A stretch of 64,000 nt of DNA, taken from contig NZ_JBNWEO010000015.1 of the NCBI RefSeq assembly GCF_050496765.1, positions 62,001 to 126,000 on the forward strand, read 5' to 3'. Made by a program: the position numbers and the translations under genes. Numbering within the stretch: position 1 is the stretch's first letter; each line of letters begins with the position of its first letter. The DNA comes from JAEVLT01 sp050496765 (GTDB taxonomy: Bacteria > Bacillota > Bacilli > Bacillales > Cytobacillaceae). A model generated the notes under the pieces. The model searched no databases. It saw nothing but the letters and a program-made list of their open reading frames with translations, and was not told where the DNA came from. Positions 35,175-44,264 of the stretch are shown piece by piece.

Positions 35175-36011
35175 ATGAGGAAAACAACGGATTTTTTGCA
35201 AATGAAACAGCGGAACGAAAAAATTGTCATGCTGACGGCATATGATTATCCATCTGCGAAACAGGCAGAACAAGGTGGCGTCGATATGATTTTGGTCGGC
35301 GATTCACTCGGAATGGTCGTTCTAGGCTATGATTCGACGATACCGGTAACAATTGAGGACATGGTTCATCATGCCAAAGCGGTAAAACGAGGGGCAAAGG
35401 ACACGTTTATTGTAGTTGATATGCCCTTTTTAACGTATCACTTGTCGATAAACGATACGCTTTTTAATGCGGGGCGATTGATTCAGGAAACAGGTGCCCA
35501 TGCTGTAAAAGTAGAGGGTGCCGATGAAGTCATTGAAAAAATTGCCGCATTGACAAAAGCGGGGATTCCCGTTTGTTCCCATTTAGGTCTGACGCCGCAG
35601 TCTGTCGGTGTGCTCGGAGGCTATAAAGTTCAAGGTAAAGAATTAGATTCTGCAAAAAAATTAATGGAGGATGCAAAAAATTGCGAACAGGCAGGTGCGT
35701 TTGCACTTGTTCTTGAGTGCATTCCAAAGCAGCTTGGAGCGGAAATCGCAAGAGCCCTATCGATTCCTGTAATTGGAATTGGCGCGGGAAAAGATGTGGA
35801 TGGTCAAGTGCTTGTGTATCATGATGTACTTGGTTACGGCGTTGATCGGGTGCCAAAATTTGTAAAAAAATACCATTCGCTTGAACCATTGGCAATAGAA
35901 TCAATTCAGTCGTATGTACAAGAAGTTAAACAGAATCAATTTCCTGAGGAACAACATACGTTCACAATGAAAGAACAAGAACTGCAAGGTTTATACGGAG
36001 GAAAAAAATGA
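35175..36011 (+). CDS. panB: 3-methyl-2-oxobutanoate hydroxymethyltransferase
   Basis: First committed step of pantothenate synthesis: makes ketopantoate from 2-oxoisovalerate and methylene-tetrahydrofolate. The 278 residues include KIVMLTAYDYPSAKQAEQGG, LVGDSLGMVVLGYDST and VVDMPFLTYH, with the metal-binding aspartates, and GAGKDVDGQVLV near 205. ATG 35175 follows GGGAGGG; a longer frame running back into the leader terminator is not credible. Confidence 0.97.
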   Translation: MRKTTDFLQMKQRNEKIVMLTAYDYPSAKQAEQGGVDMILVGDSLGMVVLGYDSTIPVTIEDMVHHAKAVKRGAKDTFIVVDMPFLTYHLSINDTLFNAGRLIQETGAHAVKVEGADEVIEKIAALTKAGIPVCSHLGLTPQSVGVLGGYKVQGKELDSAKKLMEDAKNCEQAGAFALVLECIPKQLGAEIARALSIPVIGIGAGKDVDGQVLVYHDVLGYGVDRVPKFVKKYHSLEPLAIESIQSYVQEVKQNQFPEEQHTFTMKEQELQGLYGGKK

Positions 36012-36853
36012 AGGTTGTAACAACAATTAAAGAAATGCAGGCATTGGTCGCCCGAGAGAAAGCCAGCGGGAAGACGGTTGGCTTTGTACCGACAATGGGT
36101 TTTTTGCATGAAGGGCATTTAAGATTGCTTCGCCAAGCAAGGGAAGAGAACGACCTAGTTGTGTTAAGCATATTTGTAAATCCGATCCAATTTGGACCAA
36201 ATGAGGATTTTTCGACCTATCCAAGAGACTTTGAGCGTGATCAGTCTCTGGCGGAAGGGGAGAATGTGGATTACCTTTTTTATCCTTCTGTTGAGGAGAT
36301 CTACCCAAGTTCAACTTCTGTAAAACTTACCGTTCATCAGCGTACAGGCGTGTTGTGTGGAAAATCAAGACCCGGTCATTTTGACGGAGTTGCAACCGTG
36401 TTAGTAAAATTATTCAATATCACCATGCCCACCCGCGCTTATTTTGGGAAAAAAGATGCACAGCAGGTGGCGGTTGTCGAAGGTTTAATTGCTGATTTCA
36501 ATATTCCAATTCAGCTTGTTCCGGTGGATATCGTCCGGGAAAAGGACGGCTTGGCCAAGAGTTCGCGAAATGTGAATTTGCTTCCAAACGAACGAAAACA
36601 AGCACCGGTTCTGTTTAAATCCTTGCAAACGGCGAAAGAGCAAATCGAGCGAGGGGAACGCGATCCTAAGGTGATAAGGAAGACAATTTGCCGCATGATT
36701 GAAGCAGAAACGGACGCGGTGATCGATTATGTTGAAATCTATATTTATCCTGAATTAACACCGCTTGATCAATTGGCTGGCACAATCATCATTGCCCTCG
36801 CTGTTAAATTTGCCAATGTTCGTCTCATCGATAATATCATCTTAACCATTTGA
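36008..36853 (+). CDS. panC: Pantothenate synthetase
   Basis: Joins pantoate and beta-alanine with ATP. The 281 residues contain FVPTMGFLHEGHL (HIGH-like motif) near residue 27, QFGPNEDFSTYPRD, FGKKDAQQ and the KMSKS-like segment AKSSRNVNL. Its ATG overlaps the panB stop by four bases, so translation is coupled. Confidence 0.97.
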   Translation: MKVVTTIKEMQALVAREKASGKTVGFVPTMGFLHEGHLRLLRQAREENDLVVLSIFVNPIQFGPNEDFSTYPRDFERDQSLAEGENVDYLFYPSVEEIYPSSTSVKLTVHQRTGVLCGKSRPGHFDGVATVLVKLFNITMPTRAYFGKKDAQQVAVVEGLIADFNIPIQLVPVDIVREKDGLAKSSRNVNLLPNERKQAPVLFKSLQTAKEQIERGERDPKVIRKTICRMIEAETDAVIDYVEIYIYPELTPLDQLAGTIIIALAVKFANVRLIDNIILTI

Positions 36854-36889
36854 TCATTGAAAACGATCAAGGAAAATAGGAGGTAAAAA

Positions 36890-37273
36890 ATGTTTCGCAC
36901 CATGATGAATGGCAAAATTCACCGTGCTCGGGTGACAGAGGCCAATTTAAACTATGTAGGAAGTATAACAATCGACGAAGATCTGCTCGATGCTGTCGGA
37001 ATGACCGCAAATGAGAAAGTAGCAATTGTGAACAACAATAACGGAGCTCGGCTAGAAACCTACATTATTCCAGGTAAAAGAGGCAGCGGGGTTATTTGTT
37101 TAAACGGTGCAGCCGCTCGGCTAGTGCAAGAAGGAGATATCGTCATTATTATTTCGTATGTTCTCGTTCCAGAGGAAAAAGTAGCTGACCACAAACCAAA
37201 AGTAGCTATAATGGATGAACACAATCGAATCAAAGAACTCCTACACGCAGAACCAGCCCATACCATTCTCTAA
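36890..37273 (+). CDS. panD: Aspartate 1-decarboxylase
   Basis: Makes beta-alanine, the second substrate of PanC. It is translated as a proenzyme and cuts itself at a Gly-Ser bond to form a pyruvoyl group; the site is visible as YVGSITID (Gly24-Ser25). 127 residues, standard length. Strong binding site ATAGGAGG. Confidence 0.97.
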   Translation: MFRTMMNGKIHRARVTEANLNYVGSITIDEDLLDAVGMTANEKVAIVNNNNGARLETYIIPGKRGSGVICLNGAAARLVQEGDIVIIISYVLVPEEKVADHKPKVAIMDEHNRIKELLHAEPAHTIL

Positions 37274-37296
37274 ATCCCCGTAATCGGGGATTTTTC
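37272..37296 (+). terminator. Terminator of panBCD
   Basis: AATCCCCG-TAAT-CGGGGATTTTT, with the left arm touching the panD stop codon. Confidence 0.9.
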
Positions 37297-37395
37297 TTAT
37301 TTGTTTTCTCATTTTTCATCTCAGGGTCGTCTTTTTCTTTGTTGGTTTTTATGATACGTTTATGTTAAGAAAGTTTTAAAGGTGTTGTTACGCTC

Positions 37396-40200
37396 ATGTT
37401 TAATAAATTTGTGGTAATCGATTTAGAGACGACTGGCAACCAGCCAAAAAAAGGTGACCGGATTATTCAATTTGCCGCAGTTATCGTCGAAAACGGAAAA
37501 ATAACTGATAAATTTTCTACTTTGGTAAATCCATACCATCCGATTCCGCCGTTTATAGAGGAATTGACCGGAATAAACAATGAAATGGTTCAAGAAGCTC
37601 CAGAATTTGCAGAAATTGCGCCGAAAGTGGTTCAAATGCTGGATGAAGCTTATTTTGTTGCCCACAATGTGCTATTTGACTTGTCGTTTCTGCAAGAAGA
37701 ACTGATCCAAGCGGGATTTGCTGGTTTTTATGGACCTGTGTTGGATACAGTCGAGATGGCGCGAATTCTGTACCCAACTGCAGACGGGTACAAATTGGGC
37801 GATTTGGCAGAAATGGCAAACATAGTGCATGAACGCCCGCACCAGGCAGATAGTGATGCAGAAGTGACCGCTTTGCTTTTACAGCTCATGCTTGACCGGT
37901 TTTTTCAAATTCCCCGGAAAACCTTGACCCAGCTTGCCAAGCTGTCAGGCGGGTTAAAAAGCGATCTTGATCTATTGCTGGAGTCCTTCCTGCGTGAAAA
38001 AGAAAAGACGATTGAAGAACTTCCCGCTTCATTAGAAGCAGTGCATCACCTAATTTTAAAAAAATTACCTTCTCTCGACATAATGGCAGAAAACAGCGAA
38101 AACGTCCTGGAATATCCATCGAGAGTTGAAGAAAAATTGGCGCTTTTCGAAAAAACGTTTGCCGGGTTTGAAAAGAGGTCTGGACAGTTTCAGATGATGG
38201 ATGAGGTGTACAGTGCTTTTCAATCAAACTGCCATTTGCTGATCGAAGCGGGAACTGGGATCGGGAAATCGCTGGGCTATTTACTCCCGGCTGCATTTTT
38301 TTCCATTCATAGAAATCAGCGTGTTGTCATTAGCACCCATACAACACAGCTGCAAGAACAATTAATCCGGAAAGAAGTGCCTATACTAGCTTCATCCATT
38401 CCACACAAAATTAGAGTTGCTTTGCTAAAAGGCCGAAATCATTATCTTGATCTTGAAAAATTCAGCCGATCCTTATTGGATCCCCAAGATAACTATGATT
38501 CTGTGCTGACCAAAATGCAAATTCTCATTTGGCTGACTGAAACAGAAACGGGTGATAAAGATGAACTCAATTTACCCAGTGGCGGAGAAATTTTTTGGGA
38601 CAAGGTTAAAAAAGATGATTCCAAACTTAGAGGATCCGAGAGCTGGGCGGGAAGGGATTTTTATGAAAGGGCACGAAAATATGCTAATCATGCAAACCTC
38701 ATTATTACCAATCACTCCTTGCTTTTAAGGGATGCTACGGAAAGAAAAGGTATTTTGCCGCCGTTTTCCTATGCGGTTATTGATGAAGGCCACCATTTAG
38801 AAAAAGCTGCGGCAACGTTAGTAGGCGAATCGCTTGATTATATGTCTGTCCGCCTTCTTTTGTCCCAGCTGGGTCAGTATGAACAAGGCCAGTTATTTTA
38901 TAAGCTTGAACGGGCTATCGAGCCGCTGAATGTGAGCAAAAAATTAATTTCCCAAACGTTTGAAGTTACCCAGTTAATGACTGATTTACAGTATGAAATG
39001 GATGAATTTTTCAAACTTCTTGCTTCCTATGTTCAAAAAAACAAGGGGAATAACCAAAGTGGAACAAAAGTAAAAGTGAGATTTTACCGCAATCGGCACG
39101 ATAAAAAGACTGCTGCCATCATGAACAGTGGGGAACGGTTTGCCTTCATGCTCAAAGATTTAGCTGCTATGTTAACGGAAAGAGTCCAATTAGCCGAGAA
39201 AGAAAAGCAGATGGCAACAACGCAAGATCTTCTCTTTCAAGAACTAACTGCTTTTTTGGAGGAAATAGGAAAATTATCACAAGCAATCCATCGTCTCATG
39301 TTAACTGAATCCGACATGGTTCTTTGGATAGAGGTTGATTTTCGGGCGCCGCAAAATACAACGAGTCTCTATGCACAACCAGCTTCTGTTGCTGAATATT
39401 TGCAAAATAAATTTTTCGAGGCAAAGAATAGCATTGTGCTCACATCAGCAACCTTGACAGTCAATCAATCATTTTCCTATATTTTGGAAGTATTAGGATT
39501 AAAAAGGGAGAAAACGAACGTTTCAGCCATTCCCTCTCCTTTTCCTTACAAGCAACAAGTGCAGCTTTACATACCAGAAGACTTGCCTGACATAAAAGCG
39601 GTATCCATTGATGAGTACGTCATCGCGATTACCGAACAGATTATTACCATCGCTGAGGCGACAAAAGGAAGAATGCTTCTTCTCTTTACATCGCACGAAA
39701 TGCTGAAAAAAACATACGAGTTAATTAAGGAAAGCGGGTTTTTAGAGGATTTTGTCCTGGTTGCCCAAGGAATAACCGGCGGAAGCCGCTCAAGGTTGAC
39801 AAGGAATTTTCAAAAATATGATAAAGCAATCTTACTTGGGACAAACAGTTTTTGGGAAGGGATTGATATTCCCGGTGAAGATTTAACCTGCCTCATTATT
39901 GTCCGCCTCCCATTTAGTCCACCAAATGAGCCGTATACTGAGGCGAAATGTGAATATGTTAAACAGCGTGGAGGAAATCCGTTTATGGATTATTCTTTAC
40001 CAGAGGCTATCCTTCGATTTAAACAAGGGTTTGGGCGGTTGATTCGTACAGAAACTGACCGGGGGATTATCTTTGTATTTGACCGGCGGATTATCACAAC
40101 GAAGTATGGACAAGTGTTTCTACAGTCCATACCAGAGATTGAAGTAAAGGAGGCACCGATCGGAGAGCTCGTAAAAAACATCCACTTATGGCTTAGTTAG
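37396..40200 (+). CDS. dinG: DinG-family helicase with N-terminal exonuclease domain
   Basis: A 934-residue protein that fuses a DEDDh 3'-5' exonuclease (residues 1-165; VIDLETTG at 8, AHNVLFDLSFL near 90, HQADSDAEVT near 152) to an XPD/DinG-like superfamily 2 helicase (Walker A EAGTGIGKS near 284, DEGHHLEK near 462, motif VI region FGRLIRTETDRG near 880). The four iron-sulphur cysteines of E. coli DinG are absent, as in Firmicute homologues, where the protein is reported to act mainly as an exonuclease. Presumed role in DNA repair. The ATG has only a modest AAGGTG upstream. Confidence 0.93.
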   Translation: MFNKFVVIDLETTGNQPKKGDRIIQFAAVIVENGKITDKFSTLVNPYHPIPPFIEELTGINNEMVQEAPEFAEIAPKVVQMLDEAYFVAHNVLFDLSFLQEELIQAGFAGFYGPVLDTVEMARILYPTADGYKLGDLAEMANIVHERPHQADSDAEVTALLLQLMLDRFFQIPRKTLTQLAKLSGGLKSDLDLLLESFLREKEKTIEELPASLEAVHHLILKKLPSLDIMAENSENVLEYPSRVEEKLALFEKTFAGFEKRSGQFQMMDEVYSAFQSNCHLLIEAGTGIGKSLGYLLPAAFFSIHRNQRVVISTHTTQLQEQLIRKEVPILASSIPHKIRVALLKGRNHYLDLEKFSRSLLDPQDNYDSVLTKMQILIWLTETETGDKDELNLPSGGEIFWDKVKKDDSKLRGSESWAGRDFYERARKYANHANLIITNHSLLLRDATERKGILPPFSYAVIDEGHHLEKAAATLVGESLDYMSVRLLLSQLGQYEQGQLFYKLERAIEPLNVSKKLISQTFEVTQLMTDLQYEMDEFFKLLASYVQKNKGNNQSGTKVKVRFYRNRHDKKTAAIMNSGERFAFMLKDLAAMLTERVQLAEKEKQMATTQDLLFQELTAFLEEIGKLSQAIHRLMLTESDMVLWIEVDFRAPQNTTSLYAQPASVAEYLQNKFFEAKNSIVLTSATLTVNQSFSYILEVLGLKREKTNVSAIPSPFPYKQQVQLYIPEDLPDIKAVSIDEYVIAITEQIITIAEATKGRMLLLFTSHEMLKKTYELIKESGFLEDFVLVAQGITGGSRSRLTRNFQKYDKAILLGTNSFWEGIDIPGEDLTCLIIVRLPFSPPNEPYTEAKCEYVKQRGGNPFMDYSLPEAILRFKQGFGRLIRTETDRGIIFVFDRRIITTKYGQVFLQSIPEIEVKEAPIGELVKNIHLWLS

Positions 40201-40291
40201 CTCATTTAAATGGAAATAATTAAATAGAGCGCAAAAAGACATAAAAAGTTTACTGAATTCTTTTTGTTTTGCTGGCTAATTTATTTGCAGC

Positions 40292-40300
40292 TGTTATAAT
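40292..40300 (+). promoter_or_regulatory. Extended -10 promoter upstream of ypmA
   Basis: TGTTATAAT (TG-N-TATAAT), 85 bases before the ypmA ATG. Confidence 0.5.
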
Positions 40301-40384
40301 GATTGAGTAGAATTCTTCTGTAGTGGCTGTTCGGATCAATGATCGGTTCAATAAAGATGAGAAAAATTGGAGGAAACGCTCTAG

Positions 40385-40555
40385 ATGGAAAGCAAAATTG
40401 AAATTCTTTCAACTGTTAAAGTTCAGCATAGCCCTGATTTATATAAAATTGTTGATTTATTAAATCGAACACTGAAAGAAAAAGATTTAATGTTTGGACT
40501 CGCTCTTGATAGTGAAAACCAAGAGAAAGCTGTTTTTACGATATATCGTACATAG
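40385..40555 (+). CDS. ypmA: YpmA family small protein
   Basis: A 56-residue protein, easily missed by size cut-offs. It reads MESKIEILSTVKVQHS, then LYKIVDLLNRTLKEKDLMFG, and ends FTIYRT, which is the conserved form of YpmA in Bacilli. Function is unknown. GGAGGA lies ten bases upstream of the ATG. ypmB starts 13 bases after its stop. Confidence 0.88.
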   Translation: MESKIEILSTVKVQHSPDLYKIVDLLNRTLKEKDLMFGLALDSENQEKAVFTIYRT

Positions 40556-40568
40556 TGAAGTGAAAAAC

Positions 40569-41042
40569 GTGAAAAAATGGATTACGATTTTGATTGTTTT
40601 TGTAGTTATTTTGGTAGGAGTTTTTGTCAAAGTGTACATTACTGCTCGGGAACCGTTAAAAGCAGCTGAAAAGAAGGCTGTTGCGATTGCTGAAAAAAAG
40701 GCAAGTCTTGCAAAAGTCACCTCCTTCCATCTCTATCATGGGCTTGAAACGGTTGATGTCATTGAAGGAACAAACAAAAAAGGCGAGAACATTGTTATTT
40801 GGATACCAGAAAAGACAAAACAAGTAATTGTGAAAAGCGCTAAAAGCGGGCTTTCGAAAGCAGATGCCATTAAAAAATTGCTGCAGGAGAAAAATCCGAA
40901 AAAAATTGTCTCTGTACGTTTAGGGATGGAAAAAAACATACCATTTTGGGAAATTTATTATCTTTCAGATAATAATTTAATAAATTATTATTATGTTCAC
41001 TTTCAAACGGGTGAGTGGCTAAAAAAGATTGAAAATCTATAA
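40569..41042 (+). CDS. ypmB: YpmB, membrane-anchored PepSY-like protein
   Basis: About 157 residues: one N-terminal membrane span (WITILIVFVVILVGVFVKV) followed by an extracytoplasmic part with two repeats resembling PepSY domains (TSFHLYHGLETVDVIEGTNK and WEIYYLSDNNLINYYYVHF). Family and position match YpmB; its role is unknown. GTG 40569 is chosen because the longer frame starts inside ypmA. Confidence 0.82.
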   Translation: MKKWITILIVFVVILVGVFVKVYITAREPLKAAEKKAVAIAEKKASLAKVTSFHLYHGLETVDVIEGTNKKGENIVIWIPEKTKQVIVKSAKSGLSKADAIKKLLQEKNPKKIVSVRLGMEKNIPFWEIYYLSDNNLINYYYVHFQTGEWLKKIENL

Positions 41043-41071
41043 TATTTTTCGGTAGAACGGAGGAAACAAAC

Positions 41072-42268
41072 ATGGAAGTAGTGCTGGCAAACAGGGTTAA
41101 GGCGCTAACCCCGTCATCGACATTGGCCATTACAGCCAAGGCAAAAGAATTAAAAGAGCAAGGTGTGGACGTAATTGGTCTTGGCGCTGGAGAGCCCGAT
41201 TTTAACACACCACTGCACATCATTGAAGCAGCATATCAATCAATGACGGAAGGGAAGACGAAATACACCCCTTCTGCAGGATTACCGCTTTTAAAACAAG
41301 CGATTATTGAGAAATTCAAGCGCGATCAGGAGCTTACGTACGAACCATCAGAAATTATCGTAGGCAGTGGTGCAAAGCATGTGCTTTACACACTGTTTCA
41401 AGCTATTTTGAACGAAGGTGACGAAGTTCTGATTCCGACACCTTACTGGGTAAGTTATCCCGAGCAAGTAAAGCTGGCTGGAGGGGCTCCAGTCTATATT
41501 GTCGGAGAAGAAAGCAATGAATTTAAAATCACTGCCAAACAATTGCAGGGAGCATTGACTGATAAAACAAAGGCAATCATTATTAATTCTCCGAGCAATC
41601 CAACAGGGGTTTTGTATACAGCAGATGAGCTGAAGGAAATCGGTGAAGTCTGTTTGGAAAACGATATTCTGATCATTTCAGATGAAATATATGAAAAATT
41701 GATCTACAATAACCAAAAACATGTTTCCATTGCCCAGCTGTCTCCGGAATTAAAAGAGCAAACAATCGTAGTAAATGGTGTATCCAAATCGCATTCAATG
41801 ACAGGATGGAGGATTGGGTATGCTGCAGGGAATGCAAAAATAATTAAAGCAATGACAAACCTTGCCAGCCATAGTACCTCGAACCCGACAACGACTGCAC
41901 AATATGGAGCAATCGCGGCCTATAATGGACCGCAGGAACCTGTTGAAGAAATGCGCCTTGCCTTTGAAAAGAGACTCGAAGTTATTTATGATCACCTCGT
42001 ATCGATCCCGGGTATTAGTTGCGTAAAGCCGCAAGGAGCTTTCTATTTGTTCCCAAATGTTAAAAAGGCAGCTGAGCTTGCGGGATTTGACAATGTCGAT
42101 GATTTTGCCACAGCGTTGCTGACAGAAGCAAACGTCGCTGTCATTCCTGGTTCAGGATTTGGAGCAGCAGACAATATCCGCCTTTCATATGCCACTTCAT
42201 TGGAACTTTTACAAGAGGCAGTTAAAAGAATCCGTGAATTTATCCAAGCAAAAGCACAAGTGAACTAA
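41072..42268 (+). CDS. aspB: Aspartate aminotransferase
   Basis: A class I PLP aminotransferase of the Bacillus/Thermus type that interconverts aspartate and oxaloacetate. The 398 residues contain GLGAGEPDFNTP near residue 35, INSPSNPTGVLY near 170, and VSKSHSMTGWRIGY with the PLP lysine near 238. CGGAGGAAACAA precedes the ATG. In B. subtilis asnS follows directly; here a terminator and then dnaD follow. Confidence 0.96.
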   Translation: MEVVLANRVKALTPSSTLAITAKAKELKEQGVDVIGLGAGEPDFNTPLHIIEAAYQSMTEGKTKYTPSAGLPLLKQAIIEKFKRDQELTYEPSEIIVGSGAKHVLYTLFQAILNEGDEVLIPTPYWVSYPEQVKLAGGAPVYIVGEESNEFKITAKQLQGALTDKTKAIIINSPSNPTGVLYTADELKEIGEVCLENDILIISDEIYEKLIYNNQKHVSIAQLSPELKEQTIVVNGVSKSHSMTGWRIGYAAGNAKIIKAMTNLASHSTSNPTTTAQYGAIAAYNGPQEPVEEMRLAFEKRLEVIYDHLVSIPGISCVKPQGAFYLFPNVKKAAELAGFDNVDDFATALLTEANVAVIPGSGFGAADNIRLSYATSLELLQEAVKRIREFIQAKAQVN

Positions 42269-42282
42269 ATAAGATTTAAAAC

Positions 42283-42323
42283 AAAAAAAAGATGGATCCA
42301 CAGACCTGTGGCCATCTTTTTTT
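42283..42323 (+). terminator. Terminator after aspB
   Basis: AAAAAAAAGATGG-AT-CCACAG / CTGTGG-CCATCTTTTTTT: a long stem with one small internal mismatch. Confidence 0.9.
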
Positions 42324-42423
42324 AATCATGACGAGGTGTGGCAGGGAGCTGCTTTAGCGGAAATCAAATCCAGCTACCTTCTTGCTGTTTGTTCGTGTTA
42401 TACTAGAAAGGAGGTGTCATGTT

Positions 42424-43125
42424 ATGAAGACAAGTTTAATGTCATGGGTACAGGAAGGCCATCTAACAGTACCAGCCGTCCTTTTTTCAGAATACAAAAA
42501 TCTTCATTTAGATGAGTATGAATTAATTTTACTTTTACAACTGCTATCATTTATTGAAAAAGGGAATGAATTCCCTACTCCCGAAGAACTTTCCTCACGA
42601 ATGACCATTTCCACTACGGAATGCACAAAAATGCTAAGAAAGTTGATTCAAAAAGGGTTTATCGAAATAATCGAAGGATTTTCCCAAGATGGAATCCGAT
42701 TTGAAAAGTATTCACTTGCGCCATTATGGGAAAGATTAGTAGAACAATTTCTATTAAATGAAAAGAAAACGGCCAACATGCAGGTGCAGGCAGAAGAAAC
42801 TGATTTATACACTTGCTTTGAAAACGAATTTGGCAGGCCGCTATCACCGTATGAATGCGAAACGCTCGCATTGTGGATGGACGATGACCATCATGATCCG
42901 TCAATTATAAAGGCGGCGTTAAGGGAGTCTGTCATGTCTGGTAAGTTAAATTTTCGCTATATCGATCGAATTTTATTTGAATGGAAGAAAAATGGAATTA
43001 AAACAGTCGAACAGGCAAAACAGCAAGGACGAAAGTTTCGGCAAAAGCAAACACAAAGCCGGACAGCTTCCGCAGAATCCCAGTCTTCTGTATCGGTGTC
43101 TTTCTATAATTGGCTTGAGCAATAG
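42424..43125 (+). CDS. dnaD: DNA replication initiation protein DnaD
   Basis: DnaD helps load the replicative helicase during chromosome replication initiation and restart in low-GC Gram-positives. The 233 residues show a winged-helix N-terminal domain (about 1-100; LILLLQLLSFIEKGNEFPTP) and a DnaB/DnaD C-terminal domain with FENEFGRPLSPYECETLALW and the YIDRILFEWKKNGI motif. ATG 42424 follows AAAGGAGGTGT. Confidence 0.95.
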   Translation: MKTSLMSWVQEGHLTVPAVLFSEYKNLHLDEYELILLLQLLSFIEKGNEFPTPEELSSRMTISTTECTKMLRKLIQKGFIEIIEGFSQDGIRFEKYSLAPLWERLVEQFLLNEKKTANMQVQAEETDLYTCFENEFGRPLSPYECETLALWMDDDHHDPSIIKAALRESVMSGKLNFRYIDRILFEWKKNGIKTVEQAKQQGRKFRQKQTQSRTASAESQSSVSVSFYNWLEQ

Positions 43126-43241
43126 AAACGGCTGATCACTTAAGTTTTTCATTTTCTCTAAGGATATTGGATTATGGCGAGGGAAGCCACTTCTCTCGTT
43201 TTCTTTTTGTAAATAAACTATACTGGATTGTGGGTGATTCG

Positions 43242-43904
43242 ATGTTAAATAAGATGCAAATCCGTTATTGTCTTGATAAAATGGGCGAAATGTTTCCAGC
43301 TGCGCATTGCGAGCTGGTTCATTCAAACCCGTTCGAGCTTGTGATTGCTGTTTCGCTGTCAGCCCAATGTACAGACGCACTCGTGAATAAAGTCACAAAA
43401 GATTTATTTCAAAAATACAAAACACCTGAGGATTATTTAAGCGTCCCATTGGAGGAATTGCAAAACGATATTCGCTCAATTGGACTATATCGCAACAAAG
43501 CAAAAAACATTCAAAGCCTTTGCCGGATTCTTTTAGATAACTATAATGGACAGGTTCCAAAAGATCGGGACGAACTGACGAAGCTTCCGGGAGTTGGCAG
43601 AAAAACTGCGAACGTGGTTGTCTCTGTCGCTTTCGGGGAACCGGCGATTGCCGTCGACACACATGTTGAACGAGTAAGTAAGCGATTGGGGATCTGCCGA
43701 TGGAAAGATTCCGTGTTAGAGGTTGAAAAAACGCTTATGCGAAAAATTCCAAAAGATGAATGGTCGATAACCCATCACCGCCTGATTTTTTTCGGCAGAT
43801 ACCATTGCAAAGCCCAAAATCCTAAATGTGCGGAATGTCCATTGCTTGATCTTTGCAGGGAAGGCAAGAAACGGATGAAAGGGAAGGCGGATCACGATGG
43901 ATAA
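43242..43904 (+). CDS. nth: Endonuclease III
   Basis: A base-excision repair glycosylase/AP lyase for oxidised pyrimidines. The 220 residues include LSAQCTDALVNKVT, the helix-hairpin-helix LPGVGRKTANVV with the catalytic lysine near 120, the catalytic aspartate in AVDTHVERV, and a 4Fe-4S cluster motif C-x6-C-x2-C-x5-C near residues 190-205 (HCKAQNPKCAECPLLDLC). ATG 43242 follows GGGTGAT. Overlaps ypoC by eight bases. Confidence 0.96.
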   Translation: MLNKMQIRYCLDKMGEMFPAAHCELVHSNPFELVIAVSLSAQCTDALVNKVTKDLFQKYKTPEDYLSVPLEELQNDIRSIGLYRNKAKNIQSLCRILLDNYNGQVPKDRDELTKLPGVGRKTANVVVSVAFGEPAIAVDTHVERVSKRLGICRWKDSVLEVEKTLMRKIPKDEWSITHHRLIFFGRYHCKAQNPKCAECPLLDLCREGKKRMKGKADHDG

Positions 43905-44250
43905 AGTTGTCGAAGAACTGCTAGGGGAATGGGAAAAAATAAAAGCAGTACTTATAAATGACCAACGATCCCGAAACAGAGAAAAGGTGATTGAACGAAT
44001 GGAAGCAGGAATCAAGTTATTTAAACAGTTTTTGCTTCACAGTAATGAAATGAACCAAAATAAAGGCTCGGCAATTGTCTTTTCTGAATTGGATGTTAAG
44101 CCGATCAATGTTGCTGAACGATTGGAATTTATCTCTTCAAGACCCGTGCTTTACCATTCCTTTATCCAGTTGTCGGAATTGATGGTGGAACAGGAAAAAC
44201 TTTATCGAAAGAAATTGGCCATGAAAAAAGCGTCTAGGAAAACTACCTAG
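43897..44250 (+). CDS. ypoC: YpoC family protein
   Basis: A 117-residue, mostly helical soluble protein between nth and ponA, the place of YpoC in B. subtilis. Recognisable segments are VEELLGEWEKIKAVL and PINVAERLEFISSRPVLYHS. Function is unknown. Its last codons form one arm of the terminator shared with ponA. Confidence 0.8.
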   Translation: MDKVVEELLGEWEKIKAVLINDQRSRNREKVIERMEAGIKLFKQFLLHSNEMNQNKGSAIVFSELDVKPINVAERLEFISSRPVLYHSFIQLSELMVEQEKLYRKKLAMKKASRKTT

Positions 44251-44262
44251 ACGCTTTTTATT
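44224..44262. terminator. Bidirectional terminator inside the end of ypoC
   Basis: AAAAAAGCGTCTAGG and CCTAGACGCTTTTTA flank a seven-base loop. The left arm and loop are coding sequence of ypoC, whose stop is at 44248-44250. The converging ponA ends at 44265. Confidence 0.85.
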
Positions 44263-44264
44263 TT

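Noticed and set aside
42396..42404. TGTTATACT extended -10 in front of dnaD
   Set aside because: A start at normal distance would lie within the AGGAGGTG binding site of dnaD.
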